A stretch of 64,000 bases of DNA, taken from assembly GCA_001599815.1 (NCBI GenBank), contig BCIA01000003.1:1240001-1304000 (forward strand). The letters are read 5' to 3'. Positions 10,915 to 23,700 of this stretch are shown one piece after another. The position numbers and the translations under genes are program-made. How positions within the stretch are numbered: the stretch's first letter is position 1; each line of letters starts with the position of its first letter. This stretch comes from Furcasterigmium furcatum. Its lineage: Eukaryota; Ascomycota; Sordariomycetes; Glomerellales; Plectosphaerellaceae. The notes beneath the pieces were generated by a model. The model saw only the letters and a program-made list of their open reading frames with translations. It was not told the DNA's origin and made no database searches.

Positions 10915-13900
10915 CTATCGCCTCCTAGTAGAGCTCCTAGTCTTCTTCCGCGCCTTACTCGTCGCCTTGGCCTTGCTCACGATGGTGTCGGCGACGACCT
11001 CGCTGGCGGCGCCGTTAGGCGAGGCCGTGATGGTGCTGTCGTCGACGTCGAATGCGAGCCCCTCGAGCTCCCTGTCGTCCATGTCGGATAGTTCCTCGCT
11101 CAGCGTCCGTATCGCCTCGCGCCCGGGCCACTGGTCCGCCAGGATCGTCGTGCCGCGCAGCTTGAAGTCCTTGAGGTGCAGCGCCACGCCGCCCTCGGAC
11201 AGCGGATCCGCGGCCGCGGCAGATTTCAGATTGCCTAGGCTGCCGATGGACTGCGGCGGCGTTGGGGGTGCGGGCTGCGCGGGCGGAGGGGCGGCGAGGT
11301 ATCCGTTCGTCGCGGGCGGTGTGTCCGACGATGCCGGGGCGGCGCCGGGTTTGTGCTCGGCTGCCTTGCCGTTGCCCTCGTGACCTGCGACGGAGGAGCT
11401 GGACGACTCGGGGTCGCCGTTCTTGGCTTGCGTCGCGACTTCGATGTTATCGTCGTCTAGCTCGCCATCGGCATCGATTTCCATCTCGTCCGCGTCGTCG
11501 GCCTCTTCTTCCGCAGCCTTGTTTGCTGCGCGACCGGCGACGGTGATTTCCTCGTTGGGCGCATCGATCATTTCCACGTCTTGGCTGTCCTCCGCAGAGG
11601 CATCTGCACCCGACGTGGTGGCGGACGTTGATGGCCGCTGGATCTCAAGGCTTGCTTCGAGCATGCCCTCGAGCTCCTTCTGCAGGGTGTCGAGCGGCTT
11701 GGAGCTGATCTCGGCTTCTGTCTTCAGCGCAGTCTCCAGCTGGGCTTGGACTGCCTTGAGGATTCGCTTGCCGAGCGTCCTCCTGCTTCGTGGGTCGTCG
11801 TATGACATCTTGCCCAATGTAGTCGCAACAGACTCCTCATCCTCCATCTCAACTTTCTTGAGCTCGGTATTGATGCCAACATTGATCACCTCACACAGAT
11901 CGTGTGCGAAGGCCAATGTTGTGGTGTAAAATCGGACCTCCAAATTCCCTTGGAGGGTCGTAAGTCCTTCGGCGAACACGCCCTTGTCAAGTCTGAAATA
12001 CGAGTTAGAGGGAGCCAGATAACGTGTCAGGGACAAACTTACGCAAGAGCCTTGTCCACAACGGGAGAGAACAGCTTAGCCACGGGAAAGTAGCACGTGT
12101 CAACAAAGTCTTGTTCCAGCTCGACGGCCTCCAGCTTGTGCTGCTCTCTCTGGACAAGCGCCTCAGAGAGCGTCCTGAGCTGCTCGAGATCCCGGATGAG
12201 GGTTTCCGCAAACTCGATTCGTCGCATGAGCCGCGGCTTGCCCGAGGGGCCCATGGTCGCGAAATTCCTCCGCGTGAGCTCCATCGACGAGAACGTCTCC
12301 ATCTGCAACTGCAGCCGCTTGAGAAGGGCGGCTCCGCGACGGGCCTCGCGTTTGAGTGTCCAGTAGCGGCAGGCCTCGGCGACGAAGTCCTTCCGTTTCC
12401 TCAACGTGAACCGCGACAGCGACATCTCCACGATGTCGAACACTGCTTGCGGGATGACAGGGGCGCCAGAGGGAAGCTTCCACATGGGCTTGCCAGGCTG
12501 ACCCTTCTTCTTGTCGCCCATCAACGACGACAGCTTCGCCCCTGTCATCTGACTCTCGTCGGGCGGATGCTCTGTCAGCGCGTGACGATGTGTCGCAGCG
12601 ATGGCATGAGCTGTAGCTTGGCTTTCAGCCCAGATGCGACCCTTCATAGTCTTCTTATAGTACTTTTTGGCATCTCGGGTCGCCTGGGCCACGCCATTCT
12701 CCTCTGCGTAGTCGGGCGGGCAGTGCTTGTCGCAGAAGGCCTTGAGGATCATGCTGTTATCCAGAACCGCCAGCTGCCCCTGGCTGTTCTTCATCTTAAG
12801 GAACAGCCTGCAGCGTCGTGCACAGGTAACATGGAAAGCCTGATAGCAGTTCTTGTTCCCGCACTGGATGCAGGCGCCCATCTTCTGGTTGCAGATGTAG
12901 CAGTTGAGCTTCCACCGCGTTTTCGGTACCTTGTCGACATCCATGACAGGTTCCATGAAGGTGTGATTGCCAAGGGACACCTCGGGTATCCACATGGCGC
13001 AAAGGAGATGCGCCCATTTAGACGAGTTAGTCTGCTTGAAGGCGCCATCTGTGTTTGGGCAGAAGATGCAGGTCTGGAACAAGACGGACGGTTAGTCGCT
13101 GCTCGTTTCTTTGAAAGGGATGTCCCAGAGACTTACCGGAATGCCGCGCCCAATAAGCTGGCACTTCCTGCAGAGCCACTGGCCCTCGGGAATAAAAGGA
13201 ACGCCATAGCACTCCTGATGGACCGCCAGGTCGCAGCCATCGCAGAAGACGATGGCGTTGGTGTTCTCGCAGTCGCCGTCGTCGCAAATCGCACACTTGC
13301 TATCCTGCTCTTCGCCGACCTGGGTCTCGCCGTTGACGGCCGCAGCGCTGCTAGAACGCGGCCTATGCGTCTGGGGAGGCTTCGGGTTCGGCTTGGGTAT
13401 CCTCTTCTCTAGCGCGTGCCATTCCTTCTCGATCTTGGTGAGCGCGATCTCGAAGATCTCGCGGGTCACAGGCTCCAGATCGATGGTCTTTCGCTCGATA
13501 TTGTATGACTTGAGCCACATATCGTCCTGCTCGTCCATGTCGTACTCGACGCGTCCAAGGGGTGCCGAGGTTGTCATGACGGGCAGCGGCTGTCCGTCAG
13601 CGTCGAGGGAGAGAACGCCGTCGATGTCATCTTCCAAGTTGGCGTCGGTCGCCTTGAGGAGTCTGTGCTCAGGTCGTACAAATTGGTCGCTCTCTTGATA
13701 GCCAACATTCATCATAGACTTGTCCACGTATCTCGACTGGTTGCTCTCGAACTGGCGGACACGGTCCGATGGTCGGTAAGCGGGAGCCTTCAGGTCTAGC
13801 CTCTCCTTCGCTGTCTGGTTTCGGATGGGGAGCACTTGGGGTATCTTCGGGGTTGAGATGAGAGCCGAGTCTGACCTGGCGAAGTACGAGACCGAATCGC

Positions 13901-14717
13901 GCGTGGGACGCATCGGGCGGCGCTTCTGAGGGGTCTCGGGGGCGGCAGACTGGCCGTCGGCCGCGGGGTTAGGGGTGTTTCCCGTGGATTCGGGGTTCAC
14001 CTCTCTCAGCGGCGTATTCGAGCCGTTCTCCAGAGCAGGTGGCCCGGCGGGGGTGGAGGGCGTAGGCTGGGTGATGCCATCAACGTCCTCGGAGCGGAAC
14101 ATCATAAATGTTGCGTCGATGTCCAGACTCGGATGGAATTCTTCCCATCCTCGCTCTTCTCTAGGTTTATATCCCTCGTTCTGCGCAACGGCGGCGGCAA
14201 CGGCGGCCGCCGAGCTGAACTCCATCTCGGTGGGATCCGCCGCGGTACGTATGCGGGCGCTCCTCTCTCGCTTCGGGATCACCGTGTTGGGGGTGCGTGG
14301 TTCTCGTGCAGGACGCTTCGGGGCCTTGTTCGTGTTTGGAGTTACTGTACCGTCGACTTCGATGAATCTACCACCACCGCCCGCTCCGCCTGGGACGTAT
14401 CGGCGCTTCTTGGGCGGGGGCTCGGAATGGGGCGCACCAGCCGCGGCAGTCGAGCGACCCGATGTCGCGCCGCTGGGGGTCGCATTTTCCTTCTCCCTTG
14501 CCGATCGGGCTATGGCAGCTGCGATGGGTGTGGCGATGCGCTCCCTCGTGGGACGACCCGAGGTCGAGACGACCGGGGCGGGGATCTCGTCTGGCGCGGT
14601 GCTCGCGGCGCCAGATCGAGCGCGCTTGCGGGTGGAGGAGGCGCGGCGCGGGGTAGCTGGCTTCGAAGGCATATCTTCCGACTCTGTATTTTCGGTCTTT
14701 TCGGTCTTTCGAGGCAT
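10915..14717 (-). CDS. nto1: NuA3 histone acetyltransferase subunit NTO1-like PHD/ePHD protein
   Basis: Three exons (14717-13137, 13073-12043, 11992-10915) encode 1229 aa. After a disordered, basic N-terminus (residues about 1-300) comes the BRPF/NTO1 module. A PHD finger begins at CAICDDGDCENTNAIVFCDG, followed by HQECYGVPFIPEGQWLC. The Cys-rich linker CIFCPNTDGAFKQTN leads to an extended PHD finger (WAHLLCAMWIPEV, CYICNQKMGACIQC, FHVTCARRC, FCDKHCP). A helical EPL-like region follows, and then a long acidic low-complexity C-terminus (residues about 850-1229). In yeast, Nto1 with Sas3 acetylates histone H3 and reads H3K4/H3K36 methylation; Jade and BRPF proteins are the animal counterparts. 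The first exon boundary falls inside the zinc-rich region with clear GTAAGT/CCAG signals. No bromodomain or PWWP domain is visible. Confidence 0.9.
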
Positions 14718-17220
14718 CGGAACGGGGGGAGGGGGAGATTCGCCGCGTCAGGGGAGGGTGGCGCGGAGAGTCGTGATGCGGCTGACGAGGGCGGCGGGCA
14801 TTGGTGGAGGAGCGCGACAGCGCGGTTGCCCAGCACAGGACGGGGCCGCCAGGTGATGACGAAGGGCTGGCGAGGTTTCTGAGGGAATCGGCGATGCTTC
14901 AGGATCAGGAGGATGACGGGGAAGAGGCCATGAGGTTGACGGTGCGAAAAACAGCCAACGCGTGAAGTTGGAACGCACGGGCCGCACCTGCCCCCTTAGC
15001 GTCGAGGACCCCCTGCACGATTAGTCATCGTCGGCTATCGGAGTGTTCCTGTGTTGTCTTGGCCGGCCGCTTGGCAACCTTAATTCTGGGCTTGGCCCAT
15101 TTCGGATCGAGTCCGATGTTGAGTCGAATAAGACTCTGCATACGGCACGGCGCGGTGCGAGATGTGTCGATTGGATGCATCGTATTCGTTTCAGTCGTCA
15201 GTCCTAGGCGGAACACATCAGCCCTTGGCGTGGTGGCTATCTATCTGTCTACCGTATGGAGCTTCGTGAATGCCATTTGTGACACTCAAGCATTGAGGAC
15301 CGGCGGACCCCGCGTTGAGCCTCAACTGTGGACAATGATCCACCACCATCGGCCAAGTCTGGCGCCATCGTCAATCCTCGTTCTGAGCAGCTACTGCTTA
15401 TACTCTATTCATAGGCCTCGGCTAGATGCCGCGACAACATCCAACCCAAGTAATGCTGTCGCCTGTGATCAACACCCGCATGTCCCTCCAATTCCTCTTT
15501 CCGCCGGTCAGCCCTCGGATCCGGACTCGGTCCATCCAGCCAGCGCAGCTCTGACTCGTCCCCGTCCCGCGCCTGCGATGGACTCAGTCTCGGCGTCCCG
15601 ATGGCCAATCACGCCTCGAGCGCAAACCACTCTCTTCAGGACCGCGACCCAGCCTTGATGTCATTTTGTCCCTCGTTCCCCGGATCTTACCCAGAGGGCA
15701 TTTTTACCCGCCCCCCCCTCCATCCTGCCAAAATACCCCTGAGCTGAGTGTTACCCGTCATTGCGCCCTCGATCGAGTTGACCGAGTCGCCCCCGCCGGC
15801 TCGGACCTGGCCCGATTGCTCAATCCACATCCTTCAGCTCTTTCCACGATCCTTGGCTCATCAATCGCACGCTGAGTCTGGAGCTGAGATGTTCGCACAC
15901 ACCTCCAGTTATCGGTTCTGTGAATGTATGCGGCAACCTCCTCAACGCCAGCCCTATCGCCTGAAGTCTACAAGAGTAATGAATTCGGGGCGACAGGCAA
16001 CGCTGGTGAATCGCATGCAAGTCCACTCCACCAATGAATCGTCTACCTTTTGGTGTCGCCGACTTTCTCCCAGGCGAGACCTTCAGCGAGCCGTTTGTTC
16101 TGTCACATTAATCATCGCATCGCCGATACCACATAGCAAGTCCCGAACTGTTATGAATGGCATGCCTTTATTGACTTCGGCTCCGTAGTCGCTGCAGCAT
16201 GACTTGGGGCATGTTTTGCCTGGTGAAGCCGGCGTCGGACACGTATATCGACTACGGCAAACAACTGAACACCCCTGCAGCAGACAGCGGCGACCAGAAG
16301 ACTCCAATGCTGATAATAGTTGCATGTTTTATTTAGATTTAGGATATCCGTTCGCGCTAAGCTCTCTTGGCAGACACACGCACGATTTTCATGACCAAAG
16401 ATGCGTATGGGCGTGACGCCGAGAAAACTCTACATCAGTTGAGTTGTTGTATCTCCTTATTACCATTGAATCCATTCGCCCACATATGAATGACTCCCCC
16501 CATCCCGCAGCCCTTCCACATGCATGGCAATCTGTACGGCACAAGCATCAAATGATTACTGTCACTGAGCACAATCAAGTTGGAGAGGGAGTTGCGTGTC
16601 CATTCCGGCGATCCGATGTCGCCTCATCTTCCGTACTGTAGGTATGCAATGCTAGAAAGCACAAATCTCACGCAAATTCTTTTCCCAATGCCAGCATGCA
16701 GAAAACATCAACAAGGCCGCCGCCCGAAGCCCAGAACGCCATCCCAGTACTTCCAGGCCTGCCGGCTACGACAACGACAAACACGATCCTAGGCCGGGCC
16801 CAACTATCCTGTCGTCCGACGGTCATGCCCCCCTCCCTGGTCCATATCTCGGGACCAGAGAATGCAAAAAGACAAGGGGTATGCAAGCAATGCAGAGGAG
16901 CTGCGACCGCGAGCCGTGCGCAGCCTGACATGCTCGATGCAGCCATGCGATCAAACCAAAACACAAACAGCAACATCGTTCAAAACCAAAAACATGCCCC
17001 GAACTTCCTACCAACGCCATATACGCTATGCTCCGAAAATCAGAAACCAAAGATGATAACACAAAATGCTTGCATAGAAATGAAGAGGGTATTCTCATGA
17101 GTATCCTTCAAGCCCGCCAACGGACGCCTGAATCGGGAATCCGACAGGTTGGGGGAGGCAATGGGTATCATGGAGACTCATGAGAATGGGTATCTTGGGG
17201 AGGGTAAACACACAAAGGCC
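14718..17220. other. Intergenic region without a supported gene
   Basis: This contains the upstream region of NTO1 and the 3' flank of the LRR gene, with no recognisable protein domain. Positions about 16300-17100 are relatively AT-rich and contain several short open frames without family resemblance. Confidence 0.45.
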
Positions 17221-19869
17221 TCAGCCTATTGTGCGACCACTGTGGATGGCCACAGGGTGATGGTGGGTGATGGAGTCGACGCCACGGGCGGTCGTCGAAC
17301 CAGCCCGAATAGGCGTGCTGGGGGGGAATGCAGGCAGCGAGTACTGCGGAGGACCGGTCGAGTGACTGGTCTCCTCGCTGAGGGCGGTGAGATAGGTGTT
17401 GCCGACACTCTCCCTGAGAGCAACGATCTTCTGCCGATAAAGCTCGCCGCTTACATCCCATTCCCGGTCATCCTGCCAGTCTGAGGCGGCGTCAGGGGAG
17501 TAGAGAGGAGGCACTTCAGGCATCAAGTTCGTGTCGATGCGCGGCACCTCTGGCAGAGATGTAGTGGTCTTGGAAGCCTCGATGACAGGAGCAGACGGCA
17601 GAAGCTGGCTCTTGGGTGGCCTGGAAACGGGATACCTGTTCGACTCCAATTCTTCGGGTTCCTCCGGCACGAGTCGGATGTCTGCAGTCGTCAGGGGATC
17701 GGCGGCAGGCGCCGCGGCAGCGACGATATCAGGCGTCGCGAGATCGACGATGCGTCGCTTGGAAGAACCCTTCCGCCGGCGCGTGGAGCTGGTGTTGATC
17801 TCGCTTGTGACGGCCTTGGGTGACGGGCGCTCCTTGCGCAGAACGGCGGATTCGCTGGGAGAGTCGTAGATGATGGCTGGCTTGCTGACGTCCACGGCGG
17901 GGATGTCGCTGGCGGGAGGCTTGACAACAGGCACCGCGGCGGGGACCGGGACTCTCTCGATTAGGTAGCGCCGCTCCGAGTAAGTCGGGCCGCTGTTGTC
18001 AATGATGACATCCTCGGTATATCCGGGTGTCTTGCGGAACAGGTTGAAGATGGTGATGCGGTAGTCACGATGAGTACGCGTGAACGGGTTGCCTTCGACC
18101 CAGACCTCGCGGATATCGGGGATACCCGTCAGTCTGGCAAGCTCCAGGGGATCGGTGATGCGGTTGTCCCGCAGGTCCAGCCTCTCCAATGGATAGAGCT
18201 TCTCGACGCCTGCAATGGACTGCAGACGGTTTCCGCGAAGGTTCAACGCAGTGATGGCAGGGAGGGGGTTCCGCGTCAGGGAGTTGAGAGAGTCAATCAT
18301 GCAGTGGGACAGGTTAAGCGCCCGAAGCGCGGTCAGCGTTGCCAGGCTGTCAGGGACCTGGGCGAAGAGGTTCGAGGAGAGGTCCAGGGAGTGCAAGGTG
18401 TTTGACAGGGGCGCCAGGCTCATCGGGGGGATCGATGTCATCGAGTTGTCAGCCAAGCTGAGGTGCTTCAGGAAGCGCCACTTGGATGCGGGCAGGATGC
18501 CCATGCTGAGCAGATTCGACGAACTGCCGGAGCGGGCGTGATGCCACGAATCCGACAGGCTCGAGTGCGAGCTGCCAGAACCGGATCTGCGAACCTTGTG
18601 GCCGCCGCCGCGGACATTGGCAGAGGTATTGCGAGAGGCGGAAGGCCTGGTGGGAGAGTTGCTCCTCTGCCTGGACGACTTGCTGGGGGATTTGGGCTCG
18701 TCGGTCTCGGCCCTGACAAGAGAAATCGGTCGGCCAAGGGAGCCAATTTCGAGGGCGTTTTCACTGGGAGTCATGGACCCGACACGAGTCTCGTCTGCAC
18801 TCTGCGGATCGGGAGATCCAGGCACAGAGGCAGACCTGTGGAGTTCGGCATGAGGCATGGTCGAGCTGCGACGAGGGCTAGAATGGGCAGGCCAGGGGGT
18901 CGTGGGCGAGGACTGAGACTTGGAAGTCCGTCTTCTCCGCTTGTCCATATCGTCGAGGACAATGTCAATCAAGATCTCCGCTGGGTCGTCGATGCTAGCA
19001 CGCTTGAGCGTCAAGGAACGCAGCTGATCGGCAAGACGATCCCAGCCGAAAAATTGCCTGAAATCGATGCTGTTCACCTCGAGTGCCTGGACGTTCTTGA
19101 AAACGTATAGGGGGACGGCCGAGTCGAAGGGGAACTCCTCGTATCCCCTGATCAGGCGGGCGCGCCAGTCGGGTGCCAAACGAAGGCAAGGGATCTTGGT
19201 AAAGGCCGAGTACAGGTACTTCAGGTCGGCCTGGAGTGCGGCCTTCTGCCTCTCGGTGCGAGCGGCCGAGATGCTGGCTCCGATGCCGAGACTGGCCCAG
19301 AGAGCGGACATGCCGGACATGACGCTCCGCACGCTGGAGACGGAGTGAATGGAGACGGCATCAGAGCCTCTGCTCCTCGAGCGCGAGGTATTACCCAGGA
19401 ACGAGACGTAGTTCGCCGAGGTAGAGCTATCGTGCAGGTTCTCGAGCCGGATCTTCATGGGGCCCACGGGAGTGCCGAGTTCCTCGAATCGGGAGAGGAG
19501 ATAGAAGAGGTGGTGAGGGGTCAGGGCCAGCTTGGCTGACTTGACGTTATGCGAGGTGAAGCTCAGAGAACCGAGTGACAAGGCCGCAGCCAGACCGTTC
19601 GAGGTGGAGGCTGAGGTGGCGGGCCGCTCGGGGAGCGATGGAGACGGCGGCACCGAAACGGCCGAGACGCTCTGGGAGGCGCCATGGCGAGAAACCGTCT
19701 GGCGACGGAACTGCAAAGCGTTGGCAAGTGCCTTTTCGTGCGTGCGCACGAAGCTGGCAAGTTGCTGGGGCATGTTAGTATTGTGGCGTCTTTCTCCCAG
19801 CAAGAGGCCGTCCTCGGTCTTCTCAGAGGAACGTACCTTGATAAACAACTCCCCGTCTTCCGAATCCAT
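17221..19869 (-). CDS. Leucine-rich-repeat protein with STK11IP/nischarin-like layout
   Basis: The frame is open for 882 codons, but a 72-bp in-frame intron at 19836-19765 (GTACGT donor, CTAAC branch, CCCAG acceptor) is likely, giving 858 aa. The N-terminus (about residues 1-270) contains helical, Ser-rich segments and the FKNVQALEV...FFGWDRLADQLRSLTL block. This resembles the region before the repeats of STK11-interacting protein. A Ser/Arg-rich linker is followed by about six leucine-rich repeats near residues 440-590 (LKHLSLADNSM, LHSLDLSSNLF, LRALNLSHCMI, ITALNLRGNRL, LERLDLRDNRI), capped by VWVEGNPF. The C-terminal third is disordered and Pro/Ser-rich. STK11IP and nischarin work in endolysosomal and signalling scaffolds; the same role here is inference. 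The function of the fungal family is not known to me. Confidence 0.75.
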   Translation of the reverse strand: MDSEDGELFIKVRSSEKTEDGLLLGERRHNTNMPQQLASFVRTHEKALANALQFRRQTVSRHGASQSVSAVSVPPSPSLPERPATSASTSNGLAAALSLGSLSFTSHNVKSAKLALTPHHLFYLLSRFEELGTPVGPMKIRLENLHDSSTSANYVSFLGNTSRSRSRGSDAVSIHSVSSVRSVMSGMSALWASLGIGASISAARTERQKAALQADLKYLYSAFTKIPCLRLAPDWRARLIRGYEEFPFDSAVPLYVFKNVQALEVNSIDFRQFFGWDRLADQLRSLTLKRASIDDPAEILIDIVLDDMDKRRRRTSKSQSSPTTPWPAHSSPRRSSTMPHAELHRSASVPGSPDPQSADETRVGSMTPSENALEIGSLGRPISLVRAETDEPKSPSKSSRQRSNSPTRPSASRNTSANVRGGGHKVRRSGSGSSHSSLSDSWHHARSGSSSNLLSMGILPASKWRFLKHLSLADNSMTSIPPMSLAPLSNTLHSLDLSSNLFAQVPDSLATLTALRALNLSHCMIDSLNSLTRNPLPAITALNLRGNRLQSIAGVEKLYPLERLDLRDNRITDPLELARLTGIPDIREVWVEGNPFTRTHRDYRITIFNLFRKTPGYTEDVIIDNSGPTYSERRYLIERVPVPAAVPVVKPPASDIPAVDVSKPAIIYDSPSESAVLRKERPSPKAVTSEINTSSTRRRKGSSKRRIVDLATPDIVAAAAPAADPLTTADIRLVPEEPEELESNRYPVSRPPKSQLLPSAPVIEASKTTTSLPEVPRIDTNLMPEVPPLYSPDAASDWQDDREWDVSGELYRQKIVALRESVGNTYLTALSEETSHSTGPPQYSLPAFPPSTPIRAGSTTARGVDSITHHHPVAIHSGRTIG

Positions 19870-20035
19870 GGTTGCGGGTCAAGGATGCATCGGGGGCGGG
19901 CAGGAACAAGACAAGGGGTTTCGGGTCGCTATGGAGAAGGGATTCGGCAGCGGACGGTTTGCAGCAACGGTCCGGGGGAGTTTTTATTGCCAGGAGGGCC
20001 GGGGGAACGTCGAAGTGAATCGGTTACACCGCAGC

Positions 20036-20763
20036 CTGCACAACGTGAAAAGTCAGTATGGGCAGCTTGACGCAACGGTTGGCCATGTCGACGGCTGATG
20101 TGGTGAAGCGAGAGGGGCAAGGATTTTCAGAAGAGGCGGTCTTGCGATGCACGACAGGTCCATGGGAAAGAGCAGGCCGGGCGGCTAGGCACAGGAATGG
20201 GCGGGCGGTTTTGATCGGGCTTGCAGGGCCATTCGTTTGGAAAGGGTCGAGAATGACGGACGGCGCAGGCCCCGATCGAGGGCGGTCGTGCAGGAGTCGG
20301 TCTTCCGTCGCACCAGATGCGAGGGCATGCAAGAACAGGGCAGGCGGAAGTCGAAGCAGAGGGTGTTGGCTGGCTGGCGATTCCGAGATGGTAACGTCGA
20401 ACGTACGCAGGGACACGAGTCCGAAGCTCTACAGCGTCGGAGAGGGGGCGAAAGTGCGCACAAGGCGGCAAGGCTTCTCTTGGTCGGCTGCCGCGTGGAC
20501 AGCCAGCGCAGTCTGGCTGAGCAGAGGAGAGTCACGGGACGAGTCTGTGATGTGACGAGGACGCCGGACGAAGGGCCATGTGATGGGCGGTTTGGCGGGA
20601 GCAACAAACATCGCGGTGGACGAAACGATGGGACCGGGAGACGAAGAGAACCGGGAGAACCAGGCTGGCAGAGCGATCCAACCCCGGAGGGACGGCCAGG
20701 AGTAGGACACGAGGGAAGGTATAGGCGGATATCGTGGAGCGGAGGGGAAGCACAAAGACTTAC
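20036..20763 (-). other. Possible 5'-UTR intron of the LRR gene
   Basis: A GTAAGT donor ending at 20763 and a TTGTGCAG acceptor at 20036, both read on the minus strand, bracket about 730 bp upstream of the LRR start. The open frames inside are not protein-like. This is a splice-signal inference only. Confidence 0.25.
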
Positions 20764-23700
20764 CAGGTCCTTGGGTGCTCTCTCGAGACGTTTCTCGAGA
20801 AAGTTTGGGGTCGATGTTGTCGCCGGATCGAGTCGAGATAAGGCGAAGCAATCTCGATCTTGGCTGTCGGCAGGAGGACGACAGGCGGACGAGCCGGAAG
20901 AAGCCAAACAGTTGGATCGGACAGACCGACGGGGAGGTAGAGGGACAGGTGGAATCGTCGATGGTATTTCCCAACCAAACTGAAGTGTCGTCGAAATCCT
21001 CCCTCCGCAAAAAGGAATACAACTCCTGCGTGTAGCGTAGGAGGAGTGTGAGGAAAAAAGAAGGGGTCCTCCTCTGATTCCGCGATGGAGGGGAGAGGCT
21101 GGAAGGGGTCCGAGTTTAAGAATAACAATGGGCAGGTGCATGGCCCATGGCACTTGCGCTTGCCTCAGCATGCGGGAGGTACAAGGGTACCTCCTAGAAG
21201 GGTTCACTGGAAATTGAGCGCGGCAACAGCGACTCTGCGCTGATCCAGTGGTAGGCTCAGCAAGCGGGATTCGCAGGGAAAAACGGCGCTGGGCGTGATG
21301 GTGGAGGGTGCACGCGGCGCCACTACTGGAAACCCCCCGGCTGAGGACCCAGACAGGCCCCACCGCGCTGCAGCTGATCCCTGTACCCTGGCCCATGAGG
21401 TGCTGGGCGTGCGGGTCATTTGCTGCTGCAACGGGGTCTCTGCGGGTCTTGGCGCTGTGTACCGGGTACTTTCGCGATATCCTCGAGATTGCGGCGTCCA
21501 CCACGCTCCATCATGTTTCCTCGCCTCGACAAGCCCGCCCGCCAACCCGCTCAGTTTGTTGCGGCTCGCACTTGGACCGTTTTGCCGCACCCGGGCCTCG
21601 CAGCAAGCAACCACACAACTGAACCCTTCCCTTCCTTGCATCCATCCGACTCTTCGTTCGACTGGGGGCAGCCGATTAATGATCCGTTCGTCCAAGGCCC
21701 GCATTAGCACTTACATGACACGGCCGGAGGGCACGACTCGGCGGACGGCCTCTTGTCAATTCTCCACAAGCATCCTCTCATCTCGAGAGGGAGAGAGACG
21801 GGCTGGCTGTCAAGAGAAGTAGTCGGGCACTGGCTTGTCCGACGATAACAATCGTCGGATGGATGGACGGGCGCCGGTCGTCAGCGGGAATCCCCTCAGC
21901 CTCCCTCCTACCACACCTGGAAGTATCAGCGAGCCCGGCCGAGAAAATCGCGTGTCTTGGGTAACGTCTCGAGCGTCAGGGATGGCTCGCACCATGTGGG
22001 CTTCCCTGCTTGATTTCCCTGACGGGGGCCTTTTGGGGCCCTTGGCAACGAGATGCGCCGTGCCGCAGAGGCGAGTGACAGAGTCGGAAACCTCAATTCA
22101 AACACCCACTCGCGAATCATTCAACCACCCACGAGCGACCCGCGAGGCACGATGACATCGAGTAGTGGGCGCCGGCAGGGCACCAACGCAACGCCATCAC
22201 CAAGCTGCATATCTCGAGGCTTTCGCTCGGCTCTTGCTCGAGGACGTTGTCTGTCTGTCGGGCCCCCGAGTCCCTTATCATGGAACTTGCCATCCATCCG
22301 AAGGCCCACCCGACCATCCATCGCATCGACCCCTCGATCAAGTCAAGGCTGTCTCTCCTCCTCTCTGCGAGGCTGTACACTCGTCTCAGCGGTGTACAAC
22401 GTTGCGAAGTATTTGCTGGCCGCGGAATTCAAGCACACGGGCGGAGTCCATCCCGGCTCCGACGTTGGCAACTGACGACAGATCCCATCGCCCTCCTCCA
22501 CCTTGCAAGGCCTTGGTCCTACTCGGAGATTCCACTTTCATGCAAACCAGCATCAAGGGTCTTTTGCGACCTGATGTTTACATACAAACAGACACAGTCA
22601 ACGCCGCATGCCAATAACACCTCGTTTCGACGTGACAGCCTCAACTCACTGACACGCGATACATGACCGACCTGAGAGAATTGCAGATGCGGCTCACCGC
22701 TCCCCATTGTCACGCAATTCGGCGACCAACAGGGAGGCTCCGAGTGGGAAGCTGAACAGCAGCATCATCACGGCTTTGCGCTCTGCACTCGACAAATCAG
22801 CATGGCGCCCCGGAGCCCGGTCCGCCTCCTTCACATTACCCCGGGTTGTCGGGCGCGAATCGCATCCAGCGGTGCAGAAACCCCTTTCTTCTTTGCGATA
22901 TCGCCGAGAAGGCGCCCCGACTTGTCATGAGTATCCCCTTGTCGAGTGGCCAAGCGCCTTCTTCATCCAGGTCTAGCGCTGGGCCGAACCGCGCTCCAAG
23001 ACGACGAGTTAGGGTGATCAACGTCCATCAGTTGCAAATCGCCATGTCCGCGCACCGTCAAATGGCGCAGCAAGACAAGACCCTGAAGTCCGGCAAAGCA
23101 ATTGCGGTGATCTCGTGGATGATCATCCAGTTCTCCCATACAACGTTGTACAAGTAGACTCGACGGCCTCTTCCCCTGGCCTGTCACGAATCGTCCCGCT
23201 CGCGGCGTCCGCACGATGATGAACTAGAGGCGTGTCGACCACCGGTTCATCCATTAGTGCGCACACGCCGATTCATTGCTGCTTTCGGCCGCAGACCAAG
23301 TGCCGGCGACGCAGTCACTGTCTATCACGGATCCTTTTCTGGTCGACCAAGAACCACAGTCGGATTCAAACGCCCATCTTCACGATATTCACCTCTCGGC
23401 GCGATAGGACAATTATGTCATGGCCCACCAGACTGGCCCCCGGCGCCGTCGGTGATTGGGACCGTGCTGGACGGTATCCTCTCTGGGCGATGCAATGGAT
23501 GTCATCTTGCTTCCAGGATCCCTGGCGGGTGAGCACCTCACCCCACAATGTCACTGAGACTTGGGGCACACCTCCCAATCTGCAACCCTTCCGGATTCGT
23601 ACACCATGGTAGAACATCGTCCTGCGCAGCAGGCATCAGACCAGCGAAGGCGACCCTGAAGCTCTCGACATCGTGGCCTCCCACGCCGGGCTGTCGATGA

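Noticed and set aside
12024..13412. 462-codon plus-strand frame across NTO1
   Set aside because: Antisense shadow of the PHD region; no family resemblance.
20185..21504. 439-codon minus-strand open frame upstream of the LRR gene
   Set aside because: Composition is Ser/Arg/Pro/Leu as expected from GC-rich non-coding DNA. It overlaps long frames on the other strand and shows no domain, splice pattern or sensible start.
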